DNA of 64,000 nt from Streptomyces antnestii (GCF_004005495.1 NZ_RZYA01000007.1:186001-250000); one strand, 5' to 3'. Shown: positions 1 to 9,052, counted from the stretch's first letter. A program made the numbers and translations. Notes: generated by a model not told the origin, from the sequence alone.

Positions 1-962
1 AGGTCGCGGCAGTGGGCCCTGACGAGGGGCTGGGCCAGGCGCAGGTGGGGGCGGGGCATGCTCGGGAAGAGGTGGTGCTCGATCTGGTAGTTGAGGCCGC
101 CGAGGAACCAGTCGGTCAGCGCGCCGCCCTTGATGTTGCGGGAGGTGAGGACCTGCCGGCGCAGGTGGCCCCAGCGTTCGCCGTCCGGGTCGGGCATCTC
201 CATGCCCTTGTGGTTCGGCGCGAAGGCCATGCCGAGGTGCAGGCCGAAGAGGGCCTGGTGGATCGCGGCGAAGGCGAGGGCGTGGCCGAGGGGCATGGTG
301 CCCAGGAGCAGCGCCACGTAGCCGACGACGTGGGCGACGAGGAACAGGCCCTCCACAACGCGTTCGCGCGGGGGCTGGCGGCGCAGGTCCTGGAAGCCGT
401 ACAGCTTGAGGGCGAGGCCTTCCAGGAGGGTCAGCGGGAAGAACAGCCAGGCCTGGTTGCGGGTGAGCCAGCGGCGGAAGCCGGAGCGGGTGGCGGCCTG
501 TCCGCTCGTGAAGACGAGGACGTCGGCGGCGACGTCGGGGTCCTTGTCGATGTGGTTCGGGTTGGCGTGGTGGCGGTTGTGCTTGTCGTTCCACCAGCTG
601 TAGCTCATGCCGAGCAGGAGATTGCCGTGGACGAGGCCGATGATCCGGCTCACGGTCCGATCGCCGGTGATCTGCGCGTGGCCGGCGTCGTGTCCGACGA
701 AGGCGGTGCGCGCGCAGAGCACCGAGAGGACGGGCGCGAGCGCAAGGACCCACCAGGAACCGCCGATGACGGCCATGCCCGTACCGACGGCGGCCAGGGC
801 CAGGGCGTTCACGACGATGGTGCGCACGTACCAGCCGGTGCGCCGTTCCAGGAGGTCCTGGCTCTTGACGGTGCGCAGCAGCGGGGCGAACTCGCTTCCT
901 TGCGGCTGAGTCCCCGTCGTGCCTGGGGAGTGGTCCGCGACGGCTTCGACGGCCAGGGTCAT
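1..962 (-). CDS. Fatty acid desaturase, C-terminus cut by window edge
   Basis: Membrane di-iron acyl desaturase, expected to put a double bond into membrane-lipid acyl chains. The 320 residues visible carry all three histidine clusters of the family: HDAGH at 91-95, HNRHH at 128-132 and QIEHH at 293-297, the last inside NYQIEHHLFPSMPR. Hydrophobic stretches near 46-84, 173-190 and 204-240 fit the membrane hairpins. The ATG at 962 has GGAG eight bases upstream. The frame is still open at base 1, so the stop lies outside. It is divergent from the SNF2 helicase gene, and the shared gap holds an imperfect palindrome. Regioselectivity and substrate form (acyl-CoA, acyl-lipid) cannot be read from the sequence. 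Confidence 0.93.
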   Translation of the reverse strand, partial: MTLAVEAVADHSPGTTGTQPQGSEFAPLLRTVKSQDLLERRTGWYVRTIVVNALALAAVGTGMAVIGGSWWVLALAPVLSVLCARTAFVGHDAGHAQITGDRTVSRIIGLVHGNLLLGMSYSWWNDKHNRHHANPNHIDKDPDVAADVLVFTSGQAATRSGFRRWLTRNQAWLFFPLTLLEGLALKLYGFQDLRRQPPRERVVEGLFLVAHVVGYVALLLGTMPLGHALAFAAIHQALFGLHLGMAFAPNHKGMEMPDPDGERWGHLRRQVLTSRNIKGGALTDWFLGGLNYQIEHHLFPSMPRPHLRLAQPLVRAHCRD

Positions 963-1103
963 GGCGTGGTCTCCGGTCTCTGGGGCGGGTACGGGGGTGG
1001 GGTCGGGTTGGGCTGCCCGACCTCAACAAACGTAGGAATCAGGGGCATTGGGTCGCCATGGCGCCACCACCCGGGTCCGTGCGGGGGTAGCACCGCCTCC
1101 ACA

Positions 1104-1123
1104 GGGGGGCTAGCTACACCCCC
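1104..1123. promoter_or_regulatory. Imperfect GC-armed palindrome in the desaturase/helicase divergent gap
   Basis: A 20-base near-palindrome centred on TAGCTA, with runs of G on the left and C on the right (two mismatched positions in the arms). A related half-like element, GGGGGTAGCACC, lies about 20 bases away at 1083-1094 on the desaturase side. The pair sits between divergent starts at 962 and 1177, so it is a candidate operator, most likely for the desaturase. The binding protein is unknown. Confidence 0.4.
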
Positions 1124-1176
1124 TGCGCGCGGGCCCGGCCGACGTCACCGCGTACGTCGTCGCCTCGGCCGGGTTC

Positions 1177-4100
1177 ATGCGGTACTCTCGGCGACTCCGT
1201 CCGGTAGTCAAATTTGAGGAATACGTCATCGCTGCCCACAGGCACCCCGTGGCAACACTCCCCGAGATCTCCGAACTGGTCCGCTGCTGCGCGGTCTTCG
1301 TGCCCGCCGATCCGGCGCGCGAGGGAACCGTCGCCTTCTGGCGCCCCGACGGCGGCCGGCCTCCCCACACCGACGCGGGCACGCCGCGGGAGCTGCGTCT
1401 CGCCGTACCCGTCGACGGCGGCGTCGAGCGCGACGCCGTGTCCGCGGTCCTGCTGCCCGTCCGTGCCGCGCTCCCGGTCCTCACGCGCGCGCGTGCCGGT
1501 GCCGTGGCCCGTCCGAGCGCGGCGTTCTGGGGCGCCGCCTCCGTGCTCGCCCTCCAGTTCGCGGCGCGCGGCCTGCTGTTGCCCGGCCTCACGCCGGACG
1601 ACCACGACGCCTGGCGCGCCGGCCCGCTGCGGGCCGAGGACCTGGAGCGGGTCAGGGAACTGGCCGCCGCGATGCCCCCCGAGGCGCACGCCACGCCGCT
1701 GGAGGGACAGGAACGGCCCCATCCGCTGGAGGGACCGGAACGGCTCCGTCCGCTGGAGGGACCGGAACCGCTCCGGCTGCCCGCCCCCGAGACGCTGCTG
1801 CGCGCCTTCCTCGACGCGGTCGCCGACACCCTGCCCCGCTCCCCCGCCGCGGCCCTCGCCGCGGGCGCACCCGCGTTCGCCGCCGCCGAGCCGCGGCGGA
1901 TCCCCGGACACCGCGCGTGGGCCGCCGACGTCGCCGCGGGACATGACGCGGGCGTGCGGATCTCGCTGCGCGTCGAGACACCCGGCCTCGACCGCGCCCG
2001 GGCCGAAGACGCGGACGGCGCCGGGTACGAGGACGGGGACGCTATCGGGTACGGGAACGGGAACAGGAACGGGAACAGGAACAGCACCGAGCCCGGAGAC
2101 CTCACCCAGGCCGGCGGCGGCTCCGCATCCGACGTCCGGAGGACCCCCGTCACCTTCCGTGCCGTCCTTCAGATGCACAGCGTCAGCGACCCCGCGCTGG
2201 TCGTCGACGCCGCAGACGTGTGGGCGGCGCCAGGTGCCTCGGCACACGCCTTCGGGCCGCGGGCCCGCATGGACGCCCTGCTCGCCCTGCGGCGCGCCGC
2301 CCGCGCGTGGGCACCCCTCACACCTCTGCTCTCGGCGGCCGTCCCGGACGCGCTCGACCTGGCGGACGAGGAGATCACCGACCTGCTCGGCGCCGGTGCG
2401 CGGGCTCTCGCCACGGCCGGCGTCGACGTGCACTGGCCCCGGCAGATGGCACGCCGCCTGACCGCACGCGCAGTGATCGGCCCGCCGGACGACAGGGCCC
2501 CCGACGCCTACGGCTCAGGCTCAGGCTCAGACACGACCGGCGCCGACGAGGCCCCCGGAGGGACCGGCTCGGGCACGTTCGACGCCGGCACCCCGTCGTT
2601 CCTCTCCGCGGACGCCCTCCTCTCGTTCAACTGGCGGTTCGCGCTGGGCGACCTGGAGCTGAGCCGGGAAGAGCTCGACCGGCTCGCCGAGGCCAACCGG
2701 CCAGTCGTGCGGCTGCGTGATCAGTGGGTCCTCATCGACCCCGAGGAGGCCCGTCGCTTCCGCGAGCACCAGGACCGTAAGGTCACCCCGATCGACGCGC
2801 TCGGTGCCGCCCTGACGGGTTCCACGGAGGTGGACGGCCGCCGTGTCGAGGTCCGTCCGACAGGCTGGCTCGCGGAGTTGCGGGAACTGCTCGCCGATCC
2901 GGAGGGCATGGCGCCCGTCGGGCAGCCCGCCGCGCTGGCCGCCGGCCTGCGCGACTATCAGGTGCGCGGCCTGAACTGGCTGGCCCGTATGACGTCCCTC
3001 GGTCTCGGCGCCTGTCTCGCCGACGACATGGGGCTCGGCAAGACGATCACCCTGATCGCGCTGCACCTGCACCGTCAGACCGTTCCGGAGAGCGCCGCCC
3101 CGACCCTCGTCGTCTGCCCGACCTCCCTCATGGGCAACTGGCAGCGCGAGATCGAGAAGTTCGCGCCGGGCACTCCCGTGCGCCGCTTCCACGGAGGGCG
3201 TCGCAGCCTGGAGGACATCGCCGCCGGCGAGTTCGTGCTCACCACGTACGGCACGATGCGGCTCGACGCGGCGCAGCTCGCCGGGGTCGAGTGGGGCATG
3301 GTCGTCACGGACGAGGCGCAGCACGTCAAGAATCCGCACTCGGCGACCGCGAAGGAGCTGCGGACGATCGGGGCACGCGCGCGCGTGGCGCTCACCGGCA
3401 CCCCGGTGGAGAACAACCTGTCCGAGCTCTGGGCGATCCTCGACTGGGCGACGCCGGGGCTGCTCGGCAGGCTCGGCACGTTCCGCACGCGGTACGCCCG
3501 CGCGGTGGAGGAGGGCAAGGACCCCGCCGCGGCCGAACGCCTGTCGCAGCTGGTGCGTCCGTTCCTGCTCAGGCGCCGTAAGTCGGACCCCGGGATCGCG
3601 CCCGAGCTCCCGCCGAAGACCGAGACCGACCGCGCCGTGTCCCTCACCGCCGAGCAGGCGGGGCTCTACGAGGCCGTGGTGCGGGAGACGCTCGCCGAGA
3701 TCTCCGGGGCGGACGGTTTCGAGCGGCGCGGGCTGATCGTCAAACTCCTCACGGGCCTCAAGCAGATCTGCAACCACCCCGCCCAGTTCCTCAAGGAGGA
3801 CGAGCCGCGCATTCCCGGCCGTTCGGGGAAGCTGGAACTGCTCGACGAGCTGCTCGACACGATCCTCTCCGAGGACGCGAGCGTGCTGGTGTTCACGCAG
3901 TACGTGCAGATGGGGCGCCTGATCGAACGGCATCTGGCGTCGCGCGGCGTGCCCTCGCAGTTCCTGCACGGCGGCACGCCGATCGCCTCCCGCGAGGCCA
4001 TGGTCGAGCGCTTCCAGGAGGGTGAGGTGCCGGTCTTCCTGCTGTCCCTGAAGGCCGCCGGTACGGGGCTCAACCTCACCCGCGCCGAGCACGTCGTGCA

Positions 4101-4350
4101 CTACGACCGCTGGTGGAACCCGGCGGTCGAGGCGCAGGCGACGGACCGTGCGTACCGCATCGGGCAGAGCAGGCCGGTGCAGGTCCACCGGCTGATCGCG
4201 GAGGGCACGATCGAGGACCGGATCGCCGACATGCTGGTGCGCAAGCGGGAGTTGGCCGACGCGGTGCTCGGCTCCGGCGAGGCAGCGCTGACCGAACTGA
4301 CGGATTCCGAGCTGGCCGATCTGGTCGCGCTGCGAGGGGGCACACGATGA
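1177..4350 (+). CDS. SNF2-family DEAD/DEAH-box helicase
   Basis: Large (up to 1057 aa) Swi2/Snf2 ATPase, a DNA translocase acting on protein-DNA complexes. The N-terminal half is the SNF2-associated region found in bacterial members and contains two low-complexity inserts (a 9-residue repeat near 175-200 and a Gly/Asn/Arg run near 290-305). The motor starts near residue 600: Walker A LADDMGLGKTITL (about 612-624), motif II as DEAQ rather than DEAH (about 711), and motif VI QATDRAYRIGQ (about 987). The stop overlaps the start of the SWIM zinc-finger gene (ATGA), so the two are translationally coupled. Start uncertain: ATG 1177 lacks a clear ribosome site, and GTG 1249 is a shorter alternative that still keeps the conserved part. 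Likely role is chromatin remodelling or repair; no partner is proven. Confidence 0.93.
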   Translation: MRYSRRLRPVVKFEEYVIAAHRHPVATLPEISELVRCCAVFVPADPAREGTVAFWRPDGGRPPHTDAGTPRELRLAVPVDGGVERDAVSAVLLPVRAALPVLTRARAGAVARPSAAFWGAASVLALQFAARGLLLPGLTPDDHDAWRAGPLRAEDLERVRELAAAMPPEAHATPLEGQERPHPLEGPERLRPLEGPEPLRLPAPETLLRAFLDAVADTLPRSPAAALAAGAPAFAAAEPRRIPGHRAWAADVAAGHDAGVRISLRVETPGLDRARAEDADGAGYEDGDAIGYGNGNRNGNRNSTEPGDLTQAGGGSASDVRRTPVTFRAVLQMHSVSDPALVVDAADVWAAPGASAHAFGPRARMDALLALRRAARAWAPLTPLLSAAVPDALDLADEEITDLLGAGARALATAGVDVHWPRQMARRLTARAVIGPPDDRAPDAYGSGSGSDTTGADEAPGGTGSGTFDAGTPSFLSADALLSFNWRFALGDLELSREELDRLAEANRPVVRLRDQWVLIDPEEARRFREHQDRKVTPIDALGAALTGSTEVDGRRVEVRPTGWLAELRELLADPEGMAPVGQPAALAAGLRDYQVRGLNWLARMTSLGLGACLADDMGLGKTITLIALHLHRQTVPESAAPTLVVCPTSLMGNWQREIEKFAPGTPVRRFHGGRRSLEDIAAGEFVLTTYGTMRLDAAQLAGVEWGMVVTDEAQHVKNPHSATAKELRTIGARARVALTGTPVENNLSELWAILDWATPGLLGRLGTFRTRYARAVEEGKDPAAAERLSQLVRPFLLRRRKSDPGIAPELPPKTETDRAVSLTAEQAGLYEAVVRETLAEISGADGFERRGLIVKLLTGLKQICNHPAQFLKEDEPRIPGRSGKLELLDELLDTILSEDASVLVFTQYVQMGRLIERHLASRGVPSQFLHGGTPIASREAMVERFQEGEVPVFLLSLKAAGTGLNLTRAEHVVHYDRWWNPAVEAQATDRAYRIGQSRPVQVHRLIAEGTIEDRIADMLVRKRELADAVLGSGEAALTELTDSELADLVALRGGTR
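1699..1776 (+). repeat. Three tandem 27-bp units inside the SNF2 gene
   Basis: Two full 27-base units (1699-1725, 1726-1752) and most of a third, each beginning CTGGAGGGAC and encoding a 9-residue repeat of the form LEGPERLRP. Being a multiple of three, copy-number change would not break the frame. The stretch lies in a linker region N-terminal to the motor. Confidence 0.8.
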
Positions 4351-5762
4351 CCGACCGTCACGAGTACGACGACGTGTACGACGGCGACGTGCACGACGGC
4401 GAGGGAACCGACACCCCCGCCGAGCAGGAACGTGTCTTCGCGGCGCTGGCCCCCGTCCACGGGCGCGGCTTCGCGCAGTCGTGGTGGGGGCAGGCCTGGC
4501 TCAAGGCGCTGGAGGACTCGGCTCTCGACCTGCAGCAGTTGAAGGCGGGGCGCAGGCTGGCGCGCGCGGGGGCCGTGGGGGCGGTCTCGGTGCGGCCGGG
4601 GCGGGTCACCGCGGTCGTCGAGGACCGGGGCGGCGCGAGGCACCGCGCCGACGTGCTGCTGCAGCGGCTGACCGAGGAGGAGTGGGACCGGTTCCTCGGG
4701 ATGGCGGTCGAACGGGCCGGGCACATCGCGGCGCTGCTCGACCGCGAGATGCCCCCGCACCTGGTGGAGGACGCGGCGGCGGCCGGCGTGGAACTCCTGC
4801 CCGGCATCGGCGACTTGGAGCCGCGTTGCGGCTGTGACGCGTGGGACCACTGCGCGCACACGGCGGCCCTCTGCTACCAGCTGGCCCGGCTCCTCGACCA
4901 GGACCCGTTCGTGCTGCTGCTGATGCGTGGGCGTGGCGAGCGCGAGCTGCTGGACGAACTCCAGGTGCGCAGTGTGGCGTCCGCCGCGGCGGGGACCGGG
5001 TTCGAGGACGCCGACCCCGGCTCCGCCTCCGGCATCGACCTCGACCCCAGCACCGCTACCGGCACCGGCACCGCCACCGGCACTCAGGCAGGGCCTCCCC
5101 CGAACGGTGTGGACGCCGCCGAGGCTTTCGCCGTGGGGAGCATCCTGCCGCCGTTGCCGTCCGTTCCGCCGCTGCCGTCCGAGGCGGGGCGCGTGCCGTC
5201 CCTGGACACGGAGACGGAGCCGCCGCCGGGCACGGACGTGGCGGCCCTGGAGTTCCTCGGCGCCCGAGCGGCGGCCGAGGCCCACCGGATGCTGACGGAG
5301 GCCTTGACCCCCGGCCATGAACTACGCGCTCCGGAGGCGGGGTTGACGCCGGAACAGGATGCGGTACGGCTGGCGGCCGGCGCCTCCGGACCCGAGCCGT
5401 GGATCGCTGCCCGGCTCGCGGACGGGTCGGGGCGGGACCGCGAGGGGCTGGCGGCGGCCGTGCTCGCCTGGGAACACGGGGGCGCCGCCGGTCTGTCCGT
5501 CCTGGAGGAGGAGTGGTCGCCCGACGCGGAGACGGCCGCACGCGCGCGTACCGCGGTCGAGGCTGCCTGGGACGCCGGGGAGCGTCCGCCGTTGCGTGCG
5601 GCGCGCAACCGGTGGACGGCCACCGGCGCGGGCGCGCAGATACGGCTCGGCCGTGACGGGCGCTGGTGGCCGTACCGCAAGGACCGTGGCCGCTGGCTCC
5701 CCGCGGGTCCGCCGGCCCACGACCCGGCCGCGGCGCTGTCGGCGGCGGTCGGGGACGAGTGA
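4347..5762 (+). CDS. SWIM zinc-finger protein
   Basis: 471-residue protein with a SWIM-type zinc finger near residues 161-180: CGCDAWDHCAHTAALC, which gives the C-x-C-x(n)-C-x-H ligand set. SWIM domains bind DNA or protein partners. The middle (about 220-260) is a low-complexity Thr/Gly/Ala stretch, and the C-terminal third is rich in Ala, Arg and Trp. The ATG at 4347 overlaps the helicase stop by four bases and has GAGGGGG just upstream, so the two proteins are made together. SNF2 and SWIM genes are often paired in actinobacteria; the natural inference is that this protein is a targeting subunit of the remodeller. An upstream in-frame extension to 4113 was rejected because it lies wholly within the helicase gene. 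Confidence 0.88.
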   Translation: MTDRHEYDDVYDGDVHDGEGTDTPAEQERVFAALAPVHGRGFAQSWWGQAWLKALEDSALDLQQLKAGRRLARAGAVGAVSVRPGRVTAVVEDRGGARHRADVLLQRLTEEEWDRFLGMAVERAGHIAALLDREMPPHLVEDAAAAGVELLPGIGDLEPRCGCDAWDHCAHTAALCYQLARLLDQDPFVLLLMRGRGERELLDELQVRSVASAAAGTGFEDADPGSASGIDLDPSTATGTGTATGTQAGPPPNGVDAAEAFAVGSILPPLPSVPPLPSEAGRVPSLDTETEPPPGTDVAALEFLGARAAAEAHRMLTEALTPGHELRAPEAGLTPEQDAVRLAAGASGPEPWIAARLADGSGRDREGLAAAVLAWEHGGAAGLSVLEEEWSPDAETAARARTAVEAAWDAGERPPLRAARNRWTATGAGAQIRLGRDGRWWPYRKDRGRWLPAGPPAHDPAAALSAAVGDE

Positions 5763-5770
5763 CGTCGTGA

Positions 5771-5815
5771 GGGGTGACCGAACACGCGCGTGCGGCACGC
5801 GTGTTCGGTCACCCC
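5771..5815. terminator. Strong stem-loop terminator after the SWIM gene
   Basis: Perfect 18-bp inverted repeat (5771-5788 with 5798-5815; outer bases GGGGTGACC / GGTCACCCC) and a 9-base loop, starting 8 bases after the SWIM stop. No T-run follows, as is usual for Streptomyces hairpin terminators. The next 60 bases are C-rich imperfect direct repeats of a CCCCGGATCACCCC-like unit. Confidence 0.85.
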
Positions 5816-5905
5816 AGGATCCCCCTGTCCCGGGTCACCCCTGGCTCCCCCTATCCCGGATCACCCCGGATCCCCCGCTCCCTACCCAACCCTCCCCGCC
5901 CTCCG

Positions 5906-5937
5906 TAAGATCCCCGGCGCAAGTGGTCCAGTCCACT
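5906..5937 (+). promoter_or_regulatory. -10 element and DasR-like operator (dre) before the NAGLU gene
   Basis: TAAGAT at 5906-5911 is a good -10 hexamer. Ten bases later AGTGGTCCAGTCCACT (5922-5937) matches 14 of 16 positions of the published DasR-site consensus AGTGGTCTAGACCACT and keeps the dyad. It lies between the predicted transcription start and the ATG at 5957, a position where a bound repressor would block initiation or early elongation. DasR is released by GlcN-6-phosphate, which fits a gene that frees GlcNAc. Confidence 0.65.
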
Positions 5938-5956
5938 CACGCGCTGGGAGTGCCCC

Positions 5957-8188
5957 ATGAACATCGGTCGCCGTACCGTGCTCACCGCCCTCGGGTCGTC
6001 CGCCGCGCTCGCCGCGGCCGCATCGGGAGCCGCCGCCGAGGGCGCGACGGGCTCCCGCGACCCGGACCCGGCCGGCGACGCGCTGGCCCGCCTGCTGCCG
6101 CACCACCACGACCAGGTCACCTTCCGCACCGTGCCCCGCCCCGACAGCAAGGGAGACGGCAAGGGAGACGACAGGGGAGACGGCAAGGCCGACGTCTTCA
6201 GGGTGTCGGGGCCCAGAGGCCGGATCCTCGTCGAAGGCACCACGCCCGCGGTGCAGTTGACCGGCTTCCACCAGTACCTCCGCCGCCACGCCCACGCGCA
6301 CTTCTCGTGGAGCGGCGAGCAGACCGAGTCCCTGCCGGGGCAGCTGCCGGGCCTGGCCGCACCCCTGGTCCGCGAGGCGAACGTCGCCCACCGGTTCGCG
6401 TTCAACGACACCAACGACGGCTACACGGGCCCGTATCACGGCTGGGACTACTGGGAGCGTGAGCTCGACGTCCTCGCGCTGCACGGCTACAACGAGGTCC
6501 TGGTCTACCTCGGCGCGGACAGCGTCTACCACCGCACGTTCCAGGAGTTCGGCTACGGGGACGCCGAGATGCGCGCGTGGATCGCGGGTCCGGCCCACCA
6601 GCCGTGGTGGCTGCTCCAGAACATGTCCGGGTTCGGCGGGCCCCTGTCGCAGCGACTGCTCGACCGCCGCGCGGCGCTCGCCCGGAAGATCGTCGGACGG
6701 ATCCGTGAGCTGGGCATGACGCCCGTGCTGCCGGGCTACTTCGGCACGGTCCCGCCCGGCTTCGCCGACCGGAACCCGGGGGCCCATGTCGTCCCGCAGG
6801 GCGGCTGGGTGGGCTTCACGCGCCCCGACTGGCTCGACCCGCGCGACCCGCACTTCGCGCGGATCGCGGAGACGTTCTACCGGGTGCAGAGCGAACTGCT
6901 CGGCGACTCCACCATGTACAAGCTCGACCTGCTGCACGAGGGCGGCAGGCCGGGTGACGTGCCGGTCGGCGAGGCCGCGAAGGCGGTCGAGAAGGCCCTG
7001 CGCACGGCCCACCCCGGCGCGATCTGGAACATCCTCGGCTGGCAGACCAACCCGCGCCGCGACATCCTCGACGCCGTCGACCGTTCGAAGATGTTCATCG
7101 TCGACGGCCTGTCCGACCGCTTCCCCTCGGTGACCGACCGCGACAAGGACTGGGCGGGCACGCCCTACGCGTTCGGCTCGATCTGGAACTTCGGCGGCCA
7201 CACGACGATGGGCGCCAACACCCCCGACTGGGCCTCCCTGTACGAGAGTTGGCGAACCCGGCCGAACAGTTCCCTGGACGGCATCGCGCTCATGCCCGAA
7301 GGCGCCGACAACAATCCCGCCGCGTTCGCCCTCTTCAGCGATCTGCCGTGGACGGACGGTCCCGTCGACCTCAAGACGTGGTTCGAACAGTGGCCGGCGC
7401 AGCGCTACGGCGGCGACGACGCGCACGCGGTGGCCGCCTGGGACGTCCTGCGCCGCACCGCGTACGGCACCACGCGCGCGGACAGCTGGAGCGAGGGCCA
7501 CGACGGGCTGTTCGGCGCCCGGCCCTCCCTGGGTGTGAGGAGCGGCGCGTCCTGGTCGCCGGGGGCGCTGCGCTACGACGCCGGGGAGTTCGCGCGGGCG
7601 CTGCCCGAACTGCTCGCGGTCGCCCCTCGGCTGCGCCGCAGTTCCGCGTACGCCTACGACCTGACGGACGTCACCCGGCAGACGGTCTCGCACCGCAGCC
7701 GGGCGCTGCTGCCGCGGATCAAGGCCGCGTACGACGCCAAGGACCGGGGTGCGTTCGAGGAGCTCACCGCGGAGTGGTTCGCGTGGCTGGGGCTGCTGGA
7801 GGAGACCGTCGCCACGCATCCGCGCCATCTGCTGGGGCGCTGGATCGCCGACGCGCGGGCCTGGGGCGCCGACGACGAGGAGCGGGACCGTCTCGAGTAC
7901 GACGCCGTGTCCCTGGTGACCGTGTGGGGCCCGCGTTCGGGCGCCGACAGCGGCGGGCTGCACGACTACGCGAACCGCGAGTGGGCCGGACTCGTGGGCG
8001 GCCTGTACACCCTGCGCTGGCGGACCTACTTCGACACGCTGGCCACCGCACTCGCCGAGGGCACCGCCCCGAAGCCGGTCGACTGGTACGCCCTGGAGGA
8101 CCACTGGGTCCGCACCCACCCGGCCTACCCGGCGCGGCCCTCCGGAGACATCGTCCGCGTCGCCCGCAAGGTCGCCGCGCGCCTGTGA
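5957..8188 (+). CDS. Secreted alpha-N-acetylglucosaminidase (GH89, NAGLU-like)
   Basis: Glycosidase that releases terminal alpha-linked GlcNAc outside the cell. The 743-aa length and the three-part NAGLU layout (small N-terminal domain to about 125, central catalytic barrel, helical C-terminal domain) fit the family. The barrel begins with the NAGLU-type stretch DTNDGYTGPYHGWDYWERE (about 154-172), and LALHGYNEVLVYLGA follows. The N-terminus has a twin-arginine signal (RRTVLTALG then a hydrophobic Ala-rich stretch, cleavage after about 29), so export is by Tat. The ATG at 5957 follows GGGAG by about six bases. The DasR-like operator just upstream ties expression to the GlcNAc regulon. Natural substrate (mucin-type or cell-wall glycans) is not evident. 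Confidence 0.92.
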   Translation: MNIGRRTVLTALGSSAALAAAASGAAAEGATGSRDPDPAGDALARLLPHHHDQVTFRTVPRPDSKGDGKGDDRGDGKADVFRVSGPRGRILVEGTTPAVQLTGFHQYLRRHAHAHFSWSGEQTESLPGQLPGLAAPLVREANVAHRFAFNDTNDGYTGPYHGWDYWERELDVLALHGYNEVLVYLGADSVYHRTFQEFGYGDAEMRAWIAGPAHQPWWLLQNMSGFGGPLSQRLLDRRAALARKIVGRIRELGMTPVLPGYFGTVPPGFADRNPGAHVVPQGGWVGFTRPDWLDPRDPHFARIAETFYRVQSELLGDSTMYKLDLLHEGGRPGDVPVGEAAKAVEKALRTAHPGAIWNILGWQTNPRRDILDAVDRSKMFIVDGLSDRFPSVTDRDKDWAGTPYAFGSIWNFGGHTTMGANTPDWASLYESWRTRPNSSLDGIALMPEGADNNPAAFALFSDLPWTDGPVDLKTWFEQWPAQRYGGDDAHAVAAWDVLRRTAYGTTRADSWSEGHDGLFGARPSLGVRSGASWSPGALRYDAGEFARALPELLAVAPRLRRSSAYAYDLTDVTRQTVSHRSRALLPRIKAAYDAKDRGAFEELTAEWFAWLGLLEETVATHPRHLLGRWIADARAWGADDEERDRLEYDAVSLVTVWGPRSGADSGGLHDYANREWAGLVGGLYTLRWRTYFDTLATALAEGTAPKPVDWYALEDHWVRTHPAYPARPSGDIVRVARKVAARL

Positions 8189-8294
8189 CCTCTACGACCC
8201 TCCGGCGGCCGCCACCCATCTGGGGTCCACTGGTTTCGGGACTCACACGCGGTACGCACACGCGGGACGCACACACAGGAAAGTGGTGGTCGGC

Positions 8295-9044
8295 ATGTTG
8301 CTGGAGGACAAGGTCGCGCTGGTCCACGGGGCGGGTGGCGCGATCGGTGGCGCGGTGGCGCGCTCCTTCGTGCGTGAGGGCGCGACGGTGTTCCTGGCCG
8401 GGCGCACCGGCGCGAAGGTGAGCCGGCTCGCGCGGGAGATCCGTGCGGAGGGCGGTGCCGCCCACGCCTCCGAGGTGGACGCGCTGGACGAGGCGGCCGT
8501 CGACGCGTTCGTGGACGGTGTGGCCGCCCAGACGGGTCGGATCGACGTCTCGTTCAATCTGATCGGGGTCGGCGACGTGCAGCAGCCGCTCACCGAGATC
8601 GCGGTCGACGACTTCCTGGCGCCGATCGTGACCGCGACCCGCAGCCACTTCCTCACCACGCGGGCCGCCGCCCGGCACATGTCCGCGCGGGGCGGCGGTG
8701 TGGTCCTCGCCTTCGGCGGTTCCGGTACGCAGACCCTGCCGGGACTCGGCGGTTTCAAGATCGCCCTGGACGCCCTCGAGGGGCTGCGCCGCCAGTGGGC
8801 CTGCGAGCTGGGCGCGTCCGGGATCCGGGTGGTGACGCTGAAGACGGGCGGGATCCCGGAGAGCGTGCCCGCGTCCGAGGGGCGGGACGAGATCGCGGCG
8901 GAACTGACGCGGTCGACGCTTCTGGGGCGTACGGCGACGCTGTCCGATGTCGGTGATGTCGCCGCGTTCGTGGCGTCCGACCGGGCCCGCACGATGACAT
9001 CGGCGACGGTGAACATCTCGTGCGGCGCGCTGGTCGACTACTGA
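8295..9044 (+). CDS. Short-chain dehydrogenase/reductase-like protein lacking the catalytic Tyr
   Basis: About 249 residues with a Rossmann fold. The dinucleotide motif is VHGAGGAIGGAVA near the N-terminus, a variant of TGxxxGIG, and NNAG is replaced by NLIG. The active site is unusual: where classical members have Y-x-x-x-K, the frame reads LGGFK, so the lysine is kept but the tyrosine is Leu. A serine survives in FGGSGT. It may bind NAD(P)H without classical reductase chemistry. The start is ambiguous: AGGA at 8277-8280 is 5 bases before GTG 8286 and 14 before ATG 8295. Its 3' end converges with the acyl-CoA dehydrogenase gene across a shared terminator. Confidence 0.85.
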   Translation: MLLEDKVALVHGAGGAIGGAVARSFVREGATVFLAGRTGAKVSRLAREIRAEGGAAHASEVDALDEAAVDAFVDGVAAQTGRIDVSFNLIGVGDVQQPLTEIAVDDFLAPIVTATRSHFLTTRAAARHMSARGGGVVLAFGGSGTQTLPGLGGFKIALDALEGLRRQWACELGASGIRVVTLKTGGIPESVPASEGRDEIAAELTRSTLLGRTATLSDVGDVAAFVASDRARTMTSATVNISCGALVDY

Positions 9045-9052
9045 GTCCGGGA

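Noticed and set aside
2527..4188. 553-codon reverse frame inside the SNF2 gene
   Set aside because: Antisense shadow of the conserved helicase motor.
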